Source of the DNA: Mesaphorura yosii
Lineage: Eukaryota > Arthropoda > Collembola > Poduromorpha > Tullbergiidae
NCBI GenBank assembly: GCA_009869945.1
Contig: WIXG01000279.1
Span: forward strand, 1-64,000
DNA length: 64,000 bases
Reading direction: 5' to 3'
The notes below the pieces were generated by a model that ran no database searches, was not told the origin of the DNA, and was given only the letters and a program-made list of their open reading frames with translations. Below are positions 28,401-38,945 of the stretch, piece after piece. The stretch's first letter is position 1, and every line of letters begins with the position of its first letter. The position numbers were made by a program, and so were the translations under genes.

Positions 28401-31400
28401 TTGTGACTCTGACTTTGACTTGTGCTAGACTTGTTTTAATTAGTGTGTGTCTTTCCGTGTAATGACCTGTCATCAAGTCATTGTACAAGAAATACGTGCT
28501 ACGCAGCGTTTGAGACCGGTTAGAGCCTGAAGGGCGACGGCGACACAATAGCGACACAATCCACACCATAAAGAACCGGAAAACAAATTATTCCAGCTGC
28601 GACTGGAATAATTCGTAGTTGTGAGTGCGCAGGCATTCAGTTAGCGATGGTAGTGGATAAACTGTCCCACAAATAAAGAAATACTGTGAAAAACTTGTCT
28701 CACTTGAGCAAAAGTGTGCTTGGCTGCTTGACTTGGCTTGGTCGCTCGGCGGGTGGAGCAGCGGAAGGCAAAAGAAGTTAACTTAATAAATTGAGTTTAA
28801 AAGAAGTCAGCTCAATGTTGAATGCTCGACTCAGTCAGTTGACACATCTGAAATTAAGTTGGAAAAGTTGGTCGCCCCGGTCCGCGTCCGGAACGAAAAA
28901 ATCGCCTGTTGTGACTTTGCGTGCGACTGGTTGGCTGGCGTATTTTGTATTTGTGCAAACTTTTTCATATCATTACGACAAAGCACTCGGATCTTGAAAA
29001 GAGACGAAGAAAATTGCGAATTGCTGCAGGAATTGAGCACGGCTGGAATATAAATTATGTGACGAGCCACGAGCAGCACTTCCGTGTGAAGCACGGATGT
29101 CTAATGGCGAAGAATGAATGAAGTGCTTGTGCATTGTGCTTCTGGTTTTATGAAATGATTTTTTTTTACTTTATTACACACGCTAGCGGACGCGACTTTC
29201 TTTTGATATGGCACTCGGAAAACGATTACGAGTGCGAGTATGATTTGCATGCAGTATTGTGAATAGTGAGCAGTAATCGTCAGAGGAATGCTCTGAAATG
29301 AGCCTTAATAATGCCTGTGCGAATAATAAAAGAGCAAGGCACGAGAAATGATCTCAATTTGCTGTACATGAGGAAAGCCGCGAAGAAGTGACGAAGTGCA
29401 TGCGTGAATCTTGAAGCGTGAGAGTTAAAAGATGCAAGAAGAATGACTGAATGAAAGCTCAGAGGCTCATCGGCCGATATGAAATGTATCTGCCTGCCCT
29501 GCGCCTTTGACGACAAAAGATAGTCAAGTCATATTGAATCTGAATCTCTTTCATTTCTTTATGGGGTGGTTTCATATTTCATTATTCAGGTCGTTTTTCT
29601 TCGTGGCAGTGTCAAATTCTCAGTGCCTTATTAATGATGTCACCAAAAGCCAACCGAAGCCGAAAGCGATGACGACGATGACAGGAACGCGTGCATGAAA
29701 CCGCCGGGATATAAAGCACGCGTTCACGGCTCAAGCTCTCGGGCGTATTTTGCGTTGTAATATGACCCTTCTAACCTTGCCATACCAAGCCGTGCCATGC
29801 CGTGGCTTTGCCATTGACTTAACTTTAGACATACGAAGGGCAAGCGAACCGAGGCATCAAGCGTGAAGAGCGGACAAACTCCCGTCCAAGTCGGGAATTT
29901 TAAGTAATAAAATCAAGCAGTGCAAAGTGCAATAATGCGAAACCGGATTTAAGAATTTACGTCTGCATTTTGCAACTATTTCTCTGGGAACAATTTTCCG
30001 GAAACAATTTCTCTGGAAAGAACTGGCTTGGAACAATTCTAGGGAAACAATTATCTTTGGATAATTCGCCCATTGTCATTAAACTGCATGATTAATGAAC
30101 AGTTTCCGATTTTTCGTAACTTCGATGAGCTAGATTTAGTAAATATCTTCTTCCAGTATCTCAATATTCATTTCCCCATTGAATAAAGGTCAACTAAATT
30201 ATTGAGTAGCGGTCTGTTGCAAGTTTCAAGAACGCAGAACGGCAAAATCCGAGCTGAAGCCAGAAGGTTTTACTATTTTCCTATTGCCATTATCGTAAAG
30301 AGGAAATCCAGCCCGAAATAAAACTCGTCTCAGCGTCGGAATCGAGACGCATAAAAAATAATATGATAATTAACCTAAAACTGCCTTGCTTTTTGCGTGG
30401 CGTGATTTCCTTTCTTTTCTCATTACATTACACGATTACAGTGCAGTTGGTGTCGGTATTTGTACATATTTACCCGTGCGTCAATTCATAATCGTAATGT
30501 CGTTTGTTCTCCGGCACGGCACGGCTCCGCGACGCGAAGAGCCTGGCTGTTTATGCTAATTTTGCAATTCACATTTTGCATTTCGCATTCTGCGTCGTAC
30601 AATGACAATGAGCATAAAAGAAGTTGAACCAGCACTAACTTAGGTTTCTCTTTTATGATGCCCCTTTTTACTTGCATATTTGCCAATGCCATTTACATTT
30701 GCTTTGCATTTTCTTTCCTTTCAGCAGCGACGTAAACTTGTAAAATTCTCGCTTTTAAGTAAATAAGCCTACTTTTTGCAAAAGCAATGGAAATTATGTC
30801 GTCTTTCGCATATTCGCGTGGGTGGATACGAATACGAATTACGAATTGGGAACTGAATGTTTACACAACGGGAAATTCATATTCATAATCACCTTTCATT
30901 AAAGCCTCTCAGCTGCGTGCTAAATTCAGTAATCAGGCGATTTTGCCATTGCTTGCCTCCCGATTCGTGATTTACGCGACTTTAGCAAAGAATACAAAAA
31001 ATGACTGCAGCAAGGCAATTTCGTGGTCGAGAACTCATAACAAACCACAAACGAAAGTAAATCATAATTTGACGATCACAATGCGCCGCTCGCTGACAGG
31101 TCAAAGAAAAAGCGTCCGAGATAAAGCATGTCAGAATTCTCGAATAATTGCATGGATCATTAAACTCTCAAATAATTTAAATCATGCCATGCGATACGAA
31201 ATATTTGACATTTCTAAAGCGTCTGACGTAGTAGAAAGTAAAGTTGACTTGACCCTGCGTTTTGCCTTTTGAGTTTTACGCGGAACAAAGGCAAGTGCAA
31301 AAAATCGCCAAGATCATGACAAAGAAGTTGACGAGCAGACACAATAATTGGGTAATTGTGTGGACGGGAACCGCGAACTGTGGATAAAGTTCAGAGCAGA

Positions 31401-32243
31401 GTTGACCTTTGTATTGGGTAATAATGAGCCTGAGCAGTGCTGTGTCCAGTGCGTAATTACGCTCAAGCATTGTTCTTTCTTTGCCTTGCCTTGCCTTGCT
31501 TCTTGCATGACAATACAATGCGCGAATGCATCGCATAAATGAAATCCACCGCGACCATAATTTAACGACCGACCAGTAAAATGGCTTAACGCAAAAACAC
31601 AAAAATGCATGCTCGCTTTTTTAAAGAAACACGAAAGAGGAAATAATGAGATCAAGCTTGCTTGCATGCTGTTTGTGCCTGTGCATTTTAAAAGGGAACT
31701 GAAGTTCATGGACTCGTCTTCCTTTTCGGCCCGCGCCCTTAAAAACGAACCATAAAACATGTGTTTTAAATGTTTTTCTTATGTATGAGGGCACGAAACA
31801 GAAGGAAGGGCACGAATCAATGAATCGTATACTCTTTACGGGTTTGGGTCCCATTTTCCTGCTGTGCTTTGCGTCCGAGCGCCGTACCCACCTGTTTCCT
31901 GTGCGCGTAGATCCTCCGACTCAGATTTGTGAACTTGTATTTCCTGTGCAGAGTAATCTCCCTTCAGATGCACTTCCTCTCCGTTATTGTTGTTGTTTAT
32001 GCCCGTGCCATTCCCATTGCCGTTGCTATTTCCATTTCCATTATGGGTCCCATTGTGGTTATTCAAATGAGAGCCATTGCCATTCACACTCACACAGTCA
32101 CAAGAATGGGACACTGCGACTGCTGCATTCGCATTAGGATTGACACTTGTTGCTGCGATCTTTGTCTTTGCCATCATCGCCACAATTTGCACGTCGGCAT
32201 CGTTGGGGCCGGCGTCGGCTTCCGAAATTGAATCCAGGCGCAT
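13421..32243 (-). CDS. Giant low-complexity protein of unknown function, 7 coding exons, about 1800 aa
   Basis: I do not recognise this gene. Exons 32243-31892, 25834-23690, 17451-17038, 16468-16267, 15979-15866, 15681-13895 and 13809-13421 have good splice sites. Every junction agrees in phase, totalling 5403 nt (1800 aa plus stop). Introns 1 and 2 are each about 6 kb. The start MRLDSISEAD is the first ATG after an in-frame stop. In order: Asn/Gly repeats (residues 60-95), a long Glu/Asp/Thr acidic region, Ser/Thr-rich stretches, a short conserved-looking LLKITKLLQFRDRRK, then RCVTF at about 880-884 (fits the PP1-docking RVxF pattern). A Cys/Trp-containing block and an EERRERE-type helix follow, then poly-Pro, Gln/Gly/His-rich low complexity and a Pro/Tyr-rich tail. 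There is no signal peptide, membrane span or catalytic domain. It is probably a disordered cytoplasmic or synaptic-type scaffold (guess). Joining exons 1 and 2 to the rest rests on phase and splice sites only. Confidence 0.75.
17452..23689 (-). other. 6.2-kb intron 2 of the giant gene
   Basis: Bounded by a GTAAGC donor next to exon 2 and a TTGCAG acceptor before exon 3. Scattered open frames on both strands have no domain features or phase-compatible splice sites that I can defend. Alternative exons cannot be excluded. Confidence 0.6.
25911..26350. mobile_element. MITE-like element B with inverted GGTATGCTAAA subterminal repeats
   Basis: The left side carries direct copies of the word GGTATGCTAAA or close variants at about 25917, 25939-25950 and 25995-26006. 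The right side carries the reverse complement (TTTAGCATACC and variants) at 26278-26287, 26298-26307 and 26334-26344. The interior is AT-rich and has no open frame. This fits a short non-autonomous DNA element with subterminal repeats. I could not define exact ends or a target-site duplication, so its status is inferred. Confidence 0.45.
27698..28028. mobile_element. 331-bp MITE-like element A with 16-bp terminal inverted repeats
   Basis: The left end CAGGAGTAAAGCCGCC (27698-27713) matches the inverted right end ending at 28028 at 15 of 16 bases. Just inside, GGTAATAAGCC occurs twice on the left, and related inverted units occur on the right (27990-28012). A run of 12 C (27725-27736) separates the left units. 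No clear target-site duplication is visible, so the superfamily is not assigned. It lies in intron 1 of the giant gene. Confidence 0.6.
27791..27895 (+). CDS. 34-codon open frame inside element A, doubtful
   Basis: An ATG-initiated frame encodes a hydrophilic peptide starting MAAELKKTVGPYEDG. It lies wholly between the inverted repeats of element A, has no recognised domain, and is too short to judge. It could be a remnant of a parental element's gene or chance. Confidence 0.12.
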   Translation: MAAELKKTVGPYEDGKGSLLDYLRGAAHKINYNV

Positions 32244-35200
32244 TTTAAACGAAGAACTGACTGTCTCCTTCTTCTTCGAATCTTTGTTGATTTAATGAAT
32301 GGGCACTGGCTCATTAAGCAAGTTGCTAGTATCTGATTATCTGAGACTGGGAGCCGGTTTCCTGCGTCCTGCACCAAAACACGTAAAACGAATTAATGAA
32401 GCACAGCACAGGAAGGAAGGAAAGTGTGAGAACTCCAACTCAGAAGAGAGTTGCTGTTGCTGTCGCTGGTCATAAGCACAAATCACGAATCATGACACCT
32501 TTATTTACATTTACTCATTTATACTTTTTACACTCTCAATCGAAAATCCTGACTCACTCTTTATCAATTATCAATAATCGCGCAAGGCGAAGGCGTAAAG
32601 GGGTCGTTTCCGATTAGGTAAAGCTCGGACCGGGCCAGCTTATCTAATCAGGCAACGGCTTTATTAACTTGGATTTTGGAACTGCGCAGGCCTGCAAAGT
32701 CGCAAAGTGAATTAATGTACACAGCCGAGCAAGTAAGCAAATGCAGCTTCGTGTAGTCTCAAATTACAACTGCGTACTATGCTCAAGTCAGTTCATCAGT
32801 CATGAATCATGAATCACCCCAGTGCAGTGCAATCGCAATGGGAATTGAATCAAAGTGGAATGCGTGTCGTGTCTTCGTGTCGCACTCGTACTCATTGGCA
32901 TCGGCATAATTTCACATTTCACTTATCGTCGGCGTTAATTTTAAGTACGATTCGATGTTCACTGCACAATTTTCCATTCGCGTTTGCGTATTATTGCGAG
33001 TATTAAGAACGAACGAACATGAAACACGATCACGAATATGAGCACTGCCTTTCCGGTTTCGTTTCCAAAGCCAAAGCCAATCGAAGCATAAGCATGAGCA
33101 CAGAATGCACTGAAATTTAGGTGACGTGACGTTGACGGTGACTCGGCTGAAGCTCAAACTAAGAGAAAACAATGCAAAAAATGTGCTGCGCAGCAACAGG
33201 AACGTTAGCGTTACTCCATTAGCATCGTTGATTCGCTCGGCAGCGCAGAACAGAACACAAAATAGTTTGGTTAACACTTTACGAATCTTGAAACACGATA
33301 CGCGATCGCATGAATTGTGGTCATTGGGTTAACACTCGGTAATCAAATTAGCGGTAGACAACAACGATTTTGCGATTGCGATTTGGACCCAAGCCACGCA
33401 ATCGATCTCTACGACCGGCTGATGTTCTCGTTTGACAAGATTTACATCGCGTCGCTTAAAACCATTGCTTGTTTTAACACAGAAGTCAGCTGCTCAAGTC
33501 AAGTATTTTAATTGCAGCAAGTAAAGAGACATTAATTGAGACTATCGCGAACACGATAACGCGACTGCAAGTCCTTAATCACTTACAGGAATCGAAGAAA
33601 GAAACGTGCTGCAGTTGCAGCCGCGTTTTTTGTGGCATTTTCTTTTTGCAACTGCTTTCTTGCTTGCACGATTAATGAATTGTCACGACTGCATTGCACC
33701 GCACTGCACTGATTGCGAATTCGTGCCTGTGATTTGTGATTTGCGAATTTGGGCCAAGAGGAAGCCAGCAGAATGCAGAACTTGAACTTGAAGCCAAAGC
33801 ACTTCGATCCTCATATTTCACTTTCCCTCACATTTTTCGATACGAACGCGGCGGCTGCTGCTGCTGCACGAAATCTTGAATTCTGATTGTAATTAAGTTA
33901 CGATTGTCTGTGCGTGCGACGATTGTCTTTCTCGTATTTGCACGTACCAGGAATTAGGCCGCACAAGGCACAACGCATAAGGCACAAGTTGATTCTCGAT
34001 TGTTGACTGTTTGAATTCTTAATTACTACTAAGCTGTAAGCTCTAAGCTCTCGAGTGTCGAGTTTACTTACATCCGCTGACACTGCTACAATTGCTGAAT
34101 ACGCTGTCTTCTGTTTCAGTCTGGCCTCATCATAAACGATCAACAACACTATCGCCTGCGAAATCTACACTGCACACTTGTTCTTTAGCAGTGGTCGTGA
34201 GTCGTGATTCGTATAAACGCAGTAAGCGGTAATGTAAGTGAGTAAATACCGAGAGCAGCAGCATACGAGAAGGGGTACGTTCAGTAAGGGTTATTTTTCC
34301 TGTGCATGTGTTTCTACGTGATATTTGCTTGGTCAAACACTCGTTTTAACAATCACTGAGCAGTAGCAGTGGGCATGTGGCAAATTAAGTGCTAATTGTG
34401 GTGCGATACTAGCTGCCATGCTTCCACGTTCGAGTTCGCACTGAGGATACGCGTAATAGGCCCCTGTCAGCTGATTATCGGGACGCTATTCGCGTACCCT
34501 TCAATATTATGTGTCAACATTCTTCAAAAGTTCAACCGTGATTCCATGATGTTTTGTCACCAAATCTGTGATGCTAAGATTCGATTGCTTCTTATTACCA
34601 AGATTCACGAAATTGTCCATGATATTGAAAAAGACCAGATTGGAGTTGGAAGCCAGCACAACAAACTCTTGATTCTTAATGTGAAAATACATGGCAGAGC
34701 CAATCGGAAACCAGCACCCAAGTGTATAGGTGTCAGAAATCAGTCAGCCCAGCACAGCCGTCAGTCCCGTCAGCGAGTGTAGTGATCCAATCCACCTTTG
34801 AACCGCATGGAATGTGGTTCCCAGCATTATCACCATTATCGGCCTGTCTTCGAATGAAATAAAATGTTTGCATTGGTCGCATGGCAGTTTAAGTACCCGT
34901 ATTCCGTATACGTACGAACAAGTTTGCAGACGGAGGCAGTGCAGGCAGAATGGTACTAAGAAAACAATAGTAAATTGAGCGGATGTGTCTGGGAACTTTC
35001 TCAGGGTGGAGTTCTTCAGAAAAACTCATTTTTTCAAGCCTCCATCTGAGCGGAACCAAATAACTAAAACTTTTTATTACCTGTTGCAGTAGTTGCAGTC
35101 TCAGCCAGCACTGAATTGCACTGCAATTCGTAATGGAGCAATATGATCAAGATTGAGGATCAAGGCAGACAGACAGAGACAGAATGGAAAAGAAAGGAAG

Positions 35201-35572
35201 ACGTGAATAAAATAAATCAACTCAATAAAATGCAAGACCGTTGCGAATAAATTAAGCTACGGACACGGGCGGATCTCAGCTACAGTTAGGCGCTCAGATT
35301 TAGATCAGAATCTTCACTCTGGTGTGGCAGTGGAATTCCTCTTTCAATGGGCGAACAGCGAACGACTTAATTAATGAGAATCTGATTGGATGTTTTCTCA
35401 GCAAGTTACATGGAACGCATACACTTTCATGTTCATGCTCGTTGATGATGAGTGGTCAAACGCCTGATTTGATTCTTGGGTGACTTTACAGCTGCAACAT
35501 TTTTCATTTCATCCTCAGAAGCTTTTATTGATTAGAAACTCAAGGAAATAAATATCTTAAGCCAACAACTGA
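32244..35572. other. Intergenic region, no supported gene
   Basis: Upstream flank of the giant gene. The minus strand near 34507-34860 encodes hydrophobic segments interrupted by a stop, which might be a membrane-protein relic, but no family is recognised. The rest is AT-rich, with a (CTG)n tract near 33850. No TATA/initiator pair was identified for the giant gene. Confidence 0.45.
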
Positions 35573-36130
35573 TCAAAAAGTGGTCCCATCAGCCCATTTC
35601 TGGTATCCTACTGTGGTTAGGTGCAGCCCATCGTTGAAGAATGTGGATGGAACTGTTCCCCAGATGTCCCCTGTTGCAAAATTGGCAAACATGCCCAAGA
35701 AGATGGGAGTCATGCAGCGGTTCGATCAAGGCGTTGATGTCTGCCACGCGGTAAAAGAGATCCACACCATTCCGGGGCAGAATTTCTAGCAGTAGGATCT
35801 TTGTCTCTGGCAGCATCGCTCTGAGGGTACATGCGAGCGTCGCAATCCCATCCGCTATCTCTTCGTTTGTATCAATCACGCCGAGGTTATTGGTTCCAAT
35901 TTTGAGTACGACGAGTTTTGGTGACAGGCCCACCAAGTCCAACCGTTCACGGTAAAGTAGCCGCCAAGGCCCAGTGGACATTCGTCGAGCTTCGTTTTGT
36001 CGTGATCCACGGACAAGTTTCTTCTTATTCCCTTTGCCCTGGCGCAGCTCCGAAGCCATAGCCCGTGCGCGGCGTCTTCTCCGAAATTGCGTTTCTCACT
36101 TTTAGCCTGAGGACATTTCCCCTTCTTTGA
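35573..36130 (-). pseudogene. SGNH/GDSL hydrolase (PAF-acetylhydrolase-like) relic with frameshifts
   Basis: The minus strand encodes SPKLVVLKIGTNN (block III of SGNH hydrolases) followed by ETKILLLEILPRNG and DINALI. The reading then continues in another frame with FFNDGLHLTTVGYQKWAD, whose Asp-x-x-His is the block V catalytic pair. Further upstream a third stretch (NLSVDHDKT, then LGLGG in a different frame) aligns with the block II region. At least two frameshifts, near 35710 and 35985, are therefore needed, and no intact block I GDS is seen. The copy is intronless. It could be a decayed host PAF-AH Ib-type gene, a horizontally acquired esterase, or the esterase part of a CR1-type retrotransposon ORF. 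An assembly error could explain one shift, but hardly all of them. Confidence 0.65.
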
Positions 36131-36721
36131 CTTTTTGAAATATCCAGCAATTCTAAACAGATAAACCATTACGGCCATGTTCATAATTTAAGAGACATGA
36201 AAGTTGTTCTTACTCGGATACGATTTAATAATATCGTGGACAGCAGCAATTTTGTAAGACTCGAACTCATGTAAAAATTACGATTAATTTTATTCTGTGA
36301 AATAAACATAAACCTGCGAATTTTCTGGTCTCGTGTGCAAAAGATGCTTTTTCTCAGAAGTACCTCCATATGACCTTGGCCATCCGAACCGGACGACCGA
36401 CCCCAGAAACCCTGGACACTAATTCATTACGCAACATTTCATGATGCAGAGGTTTGAAATTGAAAACTGGTTCGTTGGTAACGAGTTTACACTCTCTTGC
36501 ACCTTGTACAGATTTTGTTACATAATTCAACAAGTGCGTCATGGACTCAATTGCAGGCGTCTCTCACTTTGTCACGCTGTGGAATCTGTTGCCACCGTCT
36601 ATGGAAGGATAGAGCGTGAATCCTGATCATGACCTATCAGAAACCGGATCCAGGTGTACCTCAATCAGGCCTGATTTATCGGCGGGGGTCGGGTTTCGGC
36701 GTAGGTACTCGAAAAAATCTG
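36131..36721. other. Intergenic spacer upstream of the PHR-like array
   Basis: Short spacer with no supported gene. It leads into the promoter of the first PHR-like gene. Confidence 0.5.
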
Positions 36722-36763
36722 GGGTATTTAAGCGCTGCGACCGAGGCTGCTTCATTTTCAGTC
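36722..36763 (+). promoter_or_regulatory. TATA/initiator core promoter of PHR-like gene 1
   Basis: A TATTTAA box lies at about 36725-36731. An arthropod-type initiator TCAGTC follows at 36758-36763, roughly 33 bp downstream, and the ATG is at 36856. The spacing is what a TATA-driven arthropod promoter should show. Confidence 0.6.
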
Positions 36764-36855
36764 ACAATCTCCAATTTCTGGAGCAAGCAGACTAGATACA
36801 AAACAGAATCTTTGAATTCCCGATCCCGACAGAAACTCCAGACCACAAGTAGAAG

Positions 36856-37528
36856 ATGGCTTCACATATTTTCGGAGCAATTCTCTTCGGAGCAATGGTA
36901 AGAGCAAACGTCCACAAAATTAAGCTCAGATCGGTAAAATGTGTCCTCTTTTGTATTACAGATGCTCATGACTGTTCAGGGCACCTCCCCAGTTCGCCGC
37001 CACCATAACCAAGACCGAGTGTACGAGGTCAACATTCACGAACGGCTCAGCCCGACCACGGGAGGCAATGGCAATGACCAATGGCAGTACTGCAGCTTCA
37101 AAGCGAGCAAGGACATTTCTGTCGTAAGCCTGGGAATTGCTGGACCACCAGAGAATGCAATTTACAGAGTAAAAGCCAAGATCGTGGAGGAGGAGGAGCC
37201 AGAAGCAGTCAGCTTTGTCCATAGCAGCCACCATGGTCATGGCCGCAAGTCCATGCCCATCTTAAAGGAGTTTGGTGGCGGAGAGACGGAGACACTTGCA
37301 TACGCTGCGGCTGGAGGAGTTTACCACGTCCCACTCAAGCAACCAGTGCAGATCCAGGCTGGTAAATGGTACCGGGCCTACGTGTACCTCTCGGAGGGAC
37401 CAGCAAGCACTTTCTATGGACTCGCCGGCAGGACTTCGGAAGATGTCTTTTGTGGCTTTGACTGCAACGTCAATTTCGAGTTCCAGTTTAATGATGGGCA
37501 ACCTTATGCCATTGGATTCCGAGTTTGA
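36856..37528 (+). CDS. Secreted stand-alone PHR-like domain protein, copy 1
   Basis: Exons 36856-36897 and 36962-37528 (GT-AG, phase 0) encode 202 aa. Exon 1 plus the start of exon 2 form a signal peptide (MASHIFGAILFGAMMLMTVQG). The rest fits the PHR beta-sandwich of BTBD1/2/3/6 and Highwire/MYCBP2. It has WQY at the start, an ISVVSLGIAGP strand, then YRVKAKI, then PVQIQAGKWYRAYV, SEGP..TFYG..GR, and a final GQPYAIGFRV where PHR domains end GQIPEIIFY. There is no BTB or RING domain. A His/acidic loop sits mid-domain, and a FCGFDC cysteine pair lies near the end. Family assignment is by motif order, not search. Function is unknown. The polyadenylation hexamer is at 37628-37633. It heads a tandem array of three. 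Confidence 0.8.
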
Positions 37529-37804
37529 AGCTCTGATCAAATTGGCGGACACTGGACAAGAATGAGAAATCAACCTACTTTATTTTATGTACTGCATGCT
37601 TGAATTCTTGAATGTGTGAATGAAGTAAATAAATTAGTAAATCAGGCTCACATTCTTAGAATTTTCATTTTGCTTGTCATCCTCGCAAATTAGCATTCAA
37701 ATTACATAATCATGTCTTAAAGGCGTCTTTCCAGCCGGCTCCATTCACTCTCACTTTGAGCTCTGTTGCAGTAACGTTTAAAAACGGCTCGAATTTCTCT
37801 CCAG

Positions 37805-38434
37805 GTTGTCTCAGCTGTACTTCTTTTATCGGGTCTCTCGCTCAGAGCTGTCGCAGCCGCCGAAGACAACAAAGAAGATGATCGCCTCCCGTTCGGCTTT
37901 CCTCATGGTACTATTTCACCTAAATTCTTACCTGCACCAACTAAAACGCCTCCTCCACAACCCGTGTACGAAGCCAACTTGAATGAGGGTGTCAGCGGCT
38001 CCGTTGCAGATACGGGCAACAATATTTGGCAGTACTCCGCCTTCAAGCCCAACCGCTCAATCTCAGTCGTAAGTTTTGGTATTCTTGGACCGGCAGAAAA
38101 TTCTATGTACAGAGTTCGGATGAAGATAACGGAGGAGCCTGCTGACCTCGCTCAGGTGTGCGATTCGGCGGAGGAGTTGGATGGGGAGGAAACGGAGGCG
38201 CTGTCCTATGCTCATGCAGGCAACCTTTTCTTCGTACCCTTCACGAAGCCCATTCATTTAAAAGCGGGCATTTGGTAATGGGCATACATACACACCTCGG
38301 AGGGGCCTGGGAAGAGATTCTACGGTGCAGGCTACCCCTACTCCCAAAATGTGTCTTGTGGCCATGGATGAGCAGTTCGATTTCAGTTTTATGACAGGGA
38401 TGAGCAGCCGAGCTCAATCGGATTTCAAATCTGA
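37805..38434 (+). pseudogene. PHR-like copy 2, disrupted by two nonsense codons
   Basis: One continuous reading frame matches copies 1 and 3 from a signal-peptide-like VVSAVLLLSGLSLRAVAA (after a CTCCAG acceptor at 37801-37804) to the final SIGFQI and stop at 38432-38434. The frame is cut by TAA at 38276-38278, where the other copies have Tyr of the WYRAY motif. It is cut again by TGA at 38369-38371, where they have the second Cys of the CGxxC pair. No first exon with an ATG and donor is found upstream. A polyadenylation hexamer survives at 38461-38466. The unshifted frame suggests recent inactivation. Readthrough of two different stops at conserved residues is a less likely alternative. Confidence 0.8.
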
Positions 38435-38873
38435 TTTCGTATGCGTAAAGTGAAGAAGTTAATAAAAGAAATGTAGAAATGTTTAATTAATTACGTGATT
38501 AATTGTCATTTATTTCGTAAAACTTGTCCGATGACGCCGATGAAGGATCCACGGATCCACTCTACAACATTAGTTAACAATGACGCTATTACTTTCATTC
38601 CAGATTGCCCAGCCTCCAATCTGGAACCGGTTCATTGTGTTAGGCAAATGCTATTCATACCAGTTTTTGGAATTGACACGTAACACATTCATTGAATTGT
38701 CATATTCTGATCCTTGCGGCCCTGACCTTGACGTCATCAAATCTTCAAAAACTGCTTGACAAACAAAACAGGTACACAGAAGGACAGCTTCACACACATT
38801 GTACGCGTACAACACGTGCGTACATAGAACAAAACAACTCAAGTCAACAACGTCATTAAATACCAACATGCAA
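38435..38873. other. Spacer between PHR-like copies 2 and 3
   Basis: Holds the copy-2 polyadenylation hexamer (38461-38466) and the upstream region of copy 3. No gene is seen. Confidence 0.5.
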
Positions 38874-38901
38874 TATAAAAAGTTGTAGCTCCTTTTCATT
38901 T
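38874..38901 (+). promoter_or_regulatory. TATA box of PHR-like gene 3
   Basis: TATAAAAA at about 38874-38881, with a pyrimidine-rich TCATTT possible start region near 38897, precedes the ATG at 38946. Confidence 0.5.
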
Positions 38902-38945
38902 GGCACTAGTTGCACAGTTAAATTAATTGACCAAACTCCTCAAAC

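Larger units (their letters stand above)
25835..31891 (-). other. 6-kb intron 1 of the giant gene
   Basis: Runs from the GTGGGT donor at 31891 to the CTTGACAG acceptor before 25834. It contains two inverted-repeat elements (about 25911-26350 and 27698-28028) and a TTGCC/CCTTG pentamer run at 31482-31499. No independent gene is seen. Confidence 0.6.

Noticed and set aside
34396..34990. Minus-strand hydrophobic frames that might be a chemoreceptor or other membrane-protein exon
   Set aside because: An in-frame stop interrupts the segment, and no family signature or complete exon set is visible.
36629..36901. 90-codon frame overlapping the first PHR-like promoter
   Set aside because: It spans the TATA box, initiator and signal-peptide exon in another frame, so it is a chance frame.
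37964..38278. PHR-like copy 2 as a short intact 104-aa gene
   Set aside because: It would end in the middle of the conserved domain, while the matching sequence continues after the stop.
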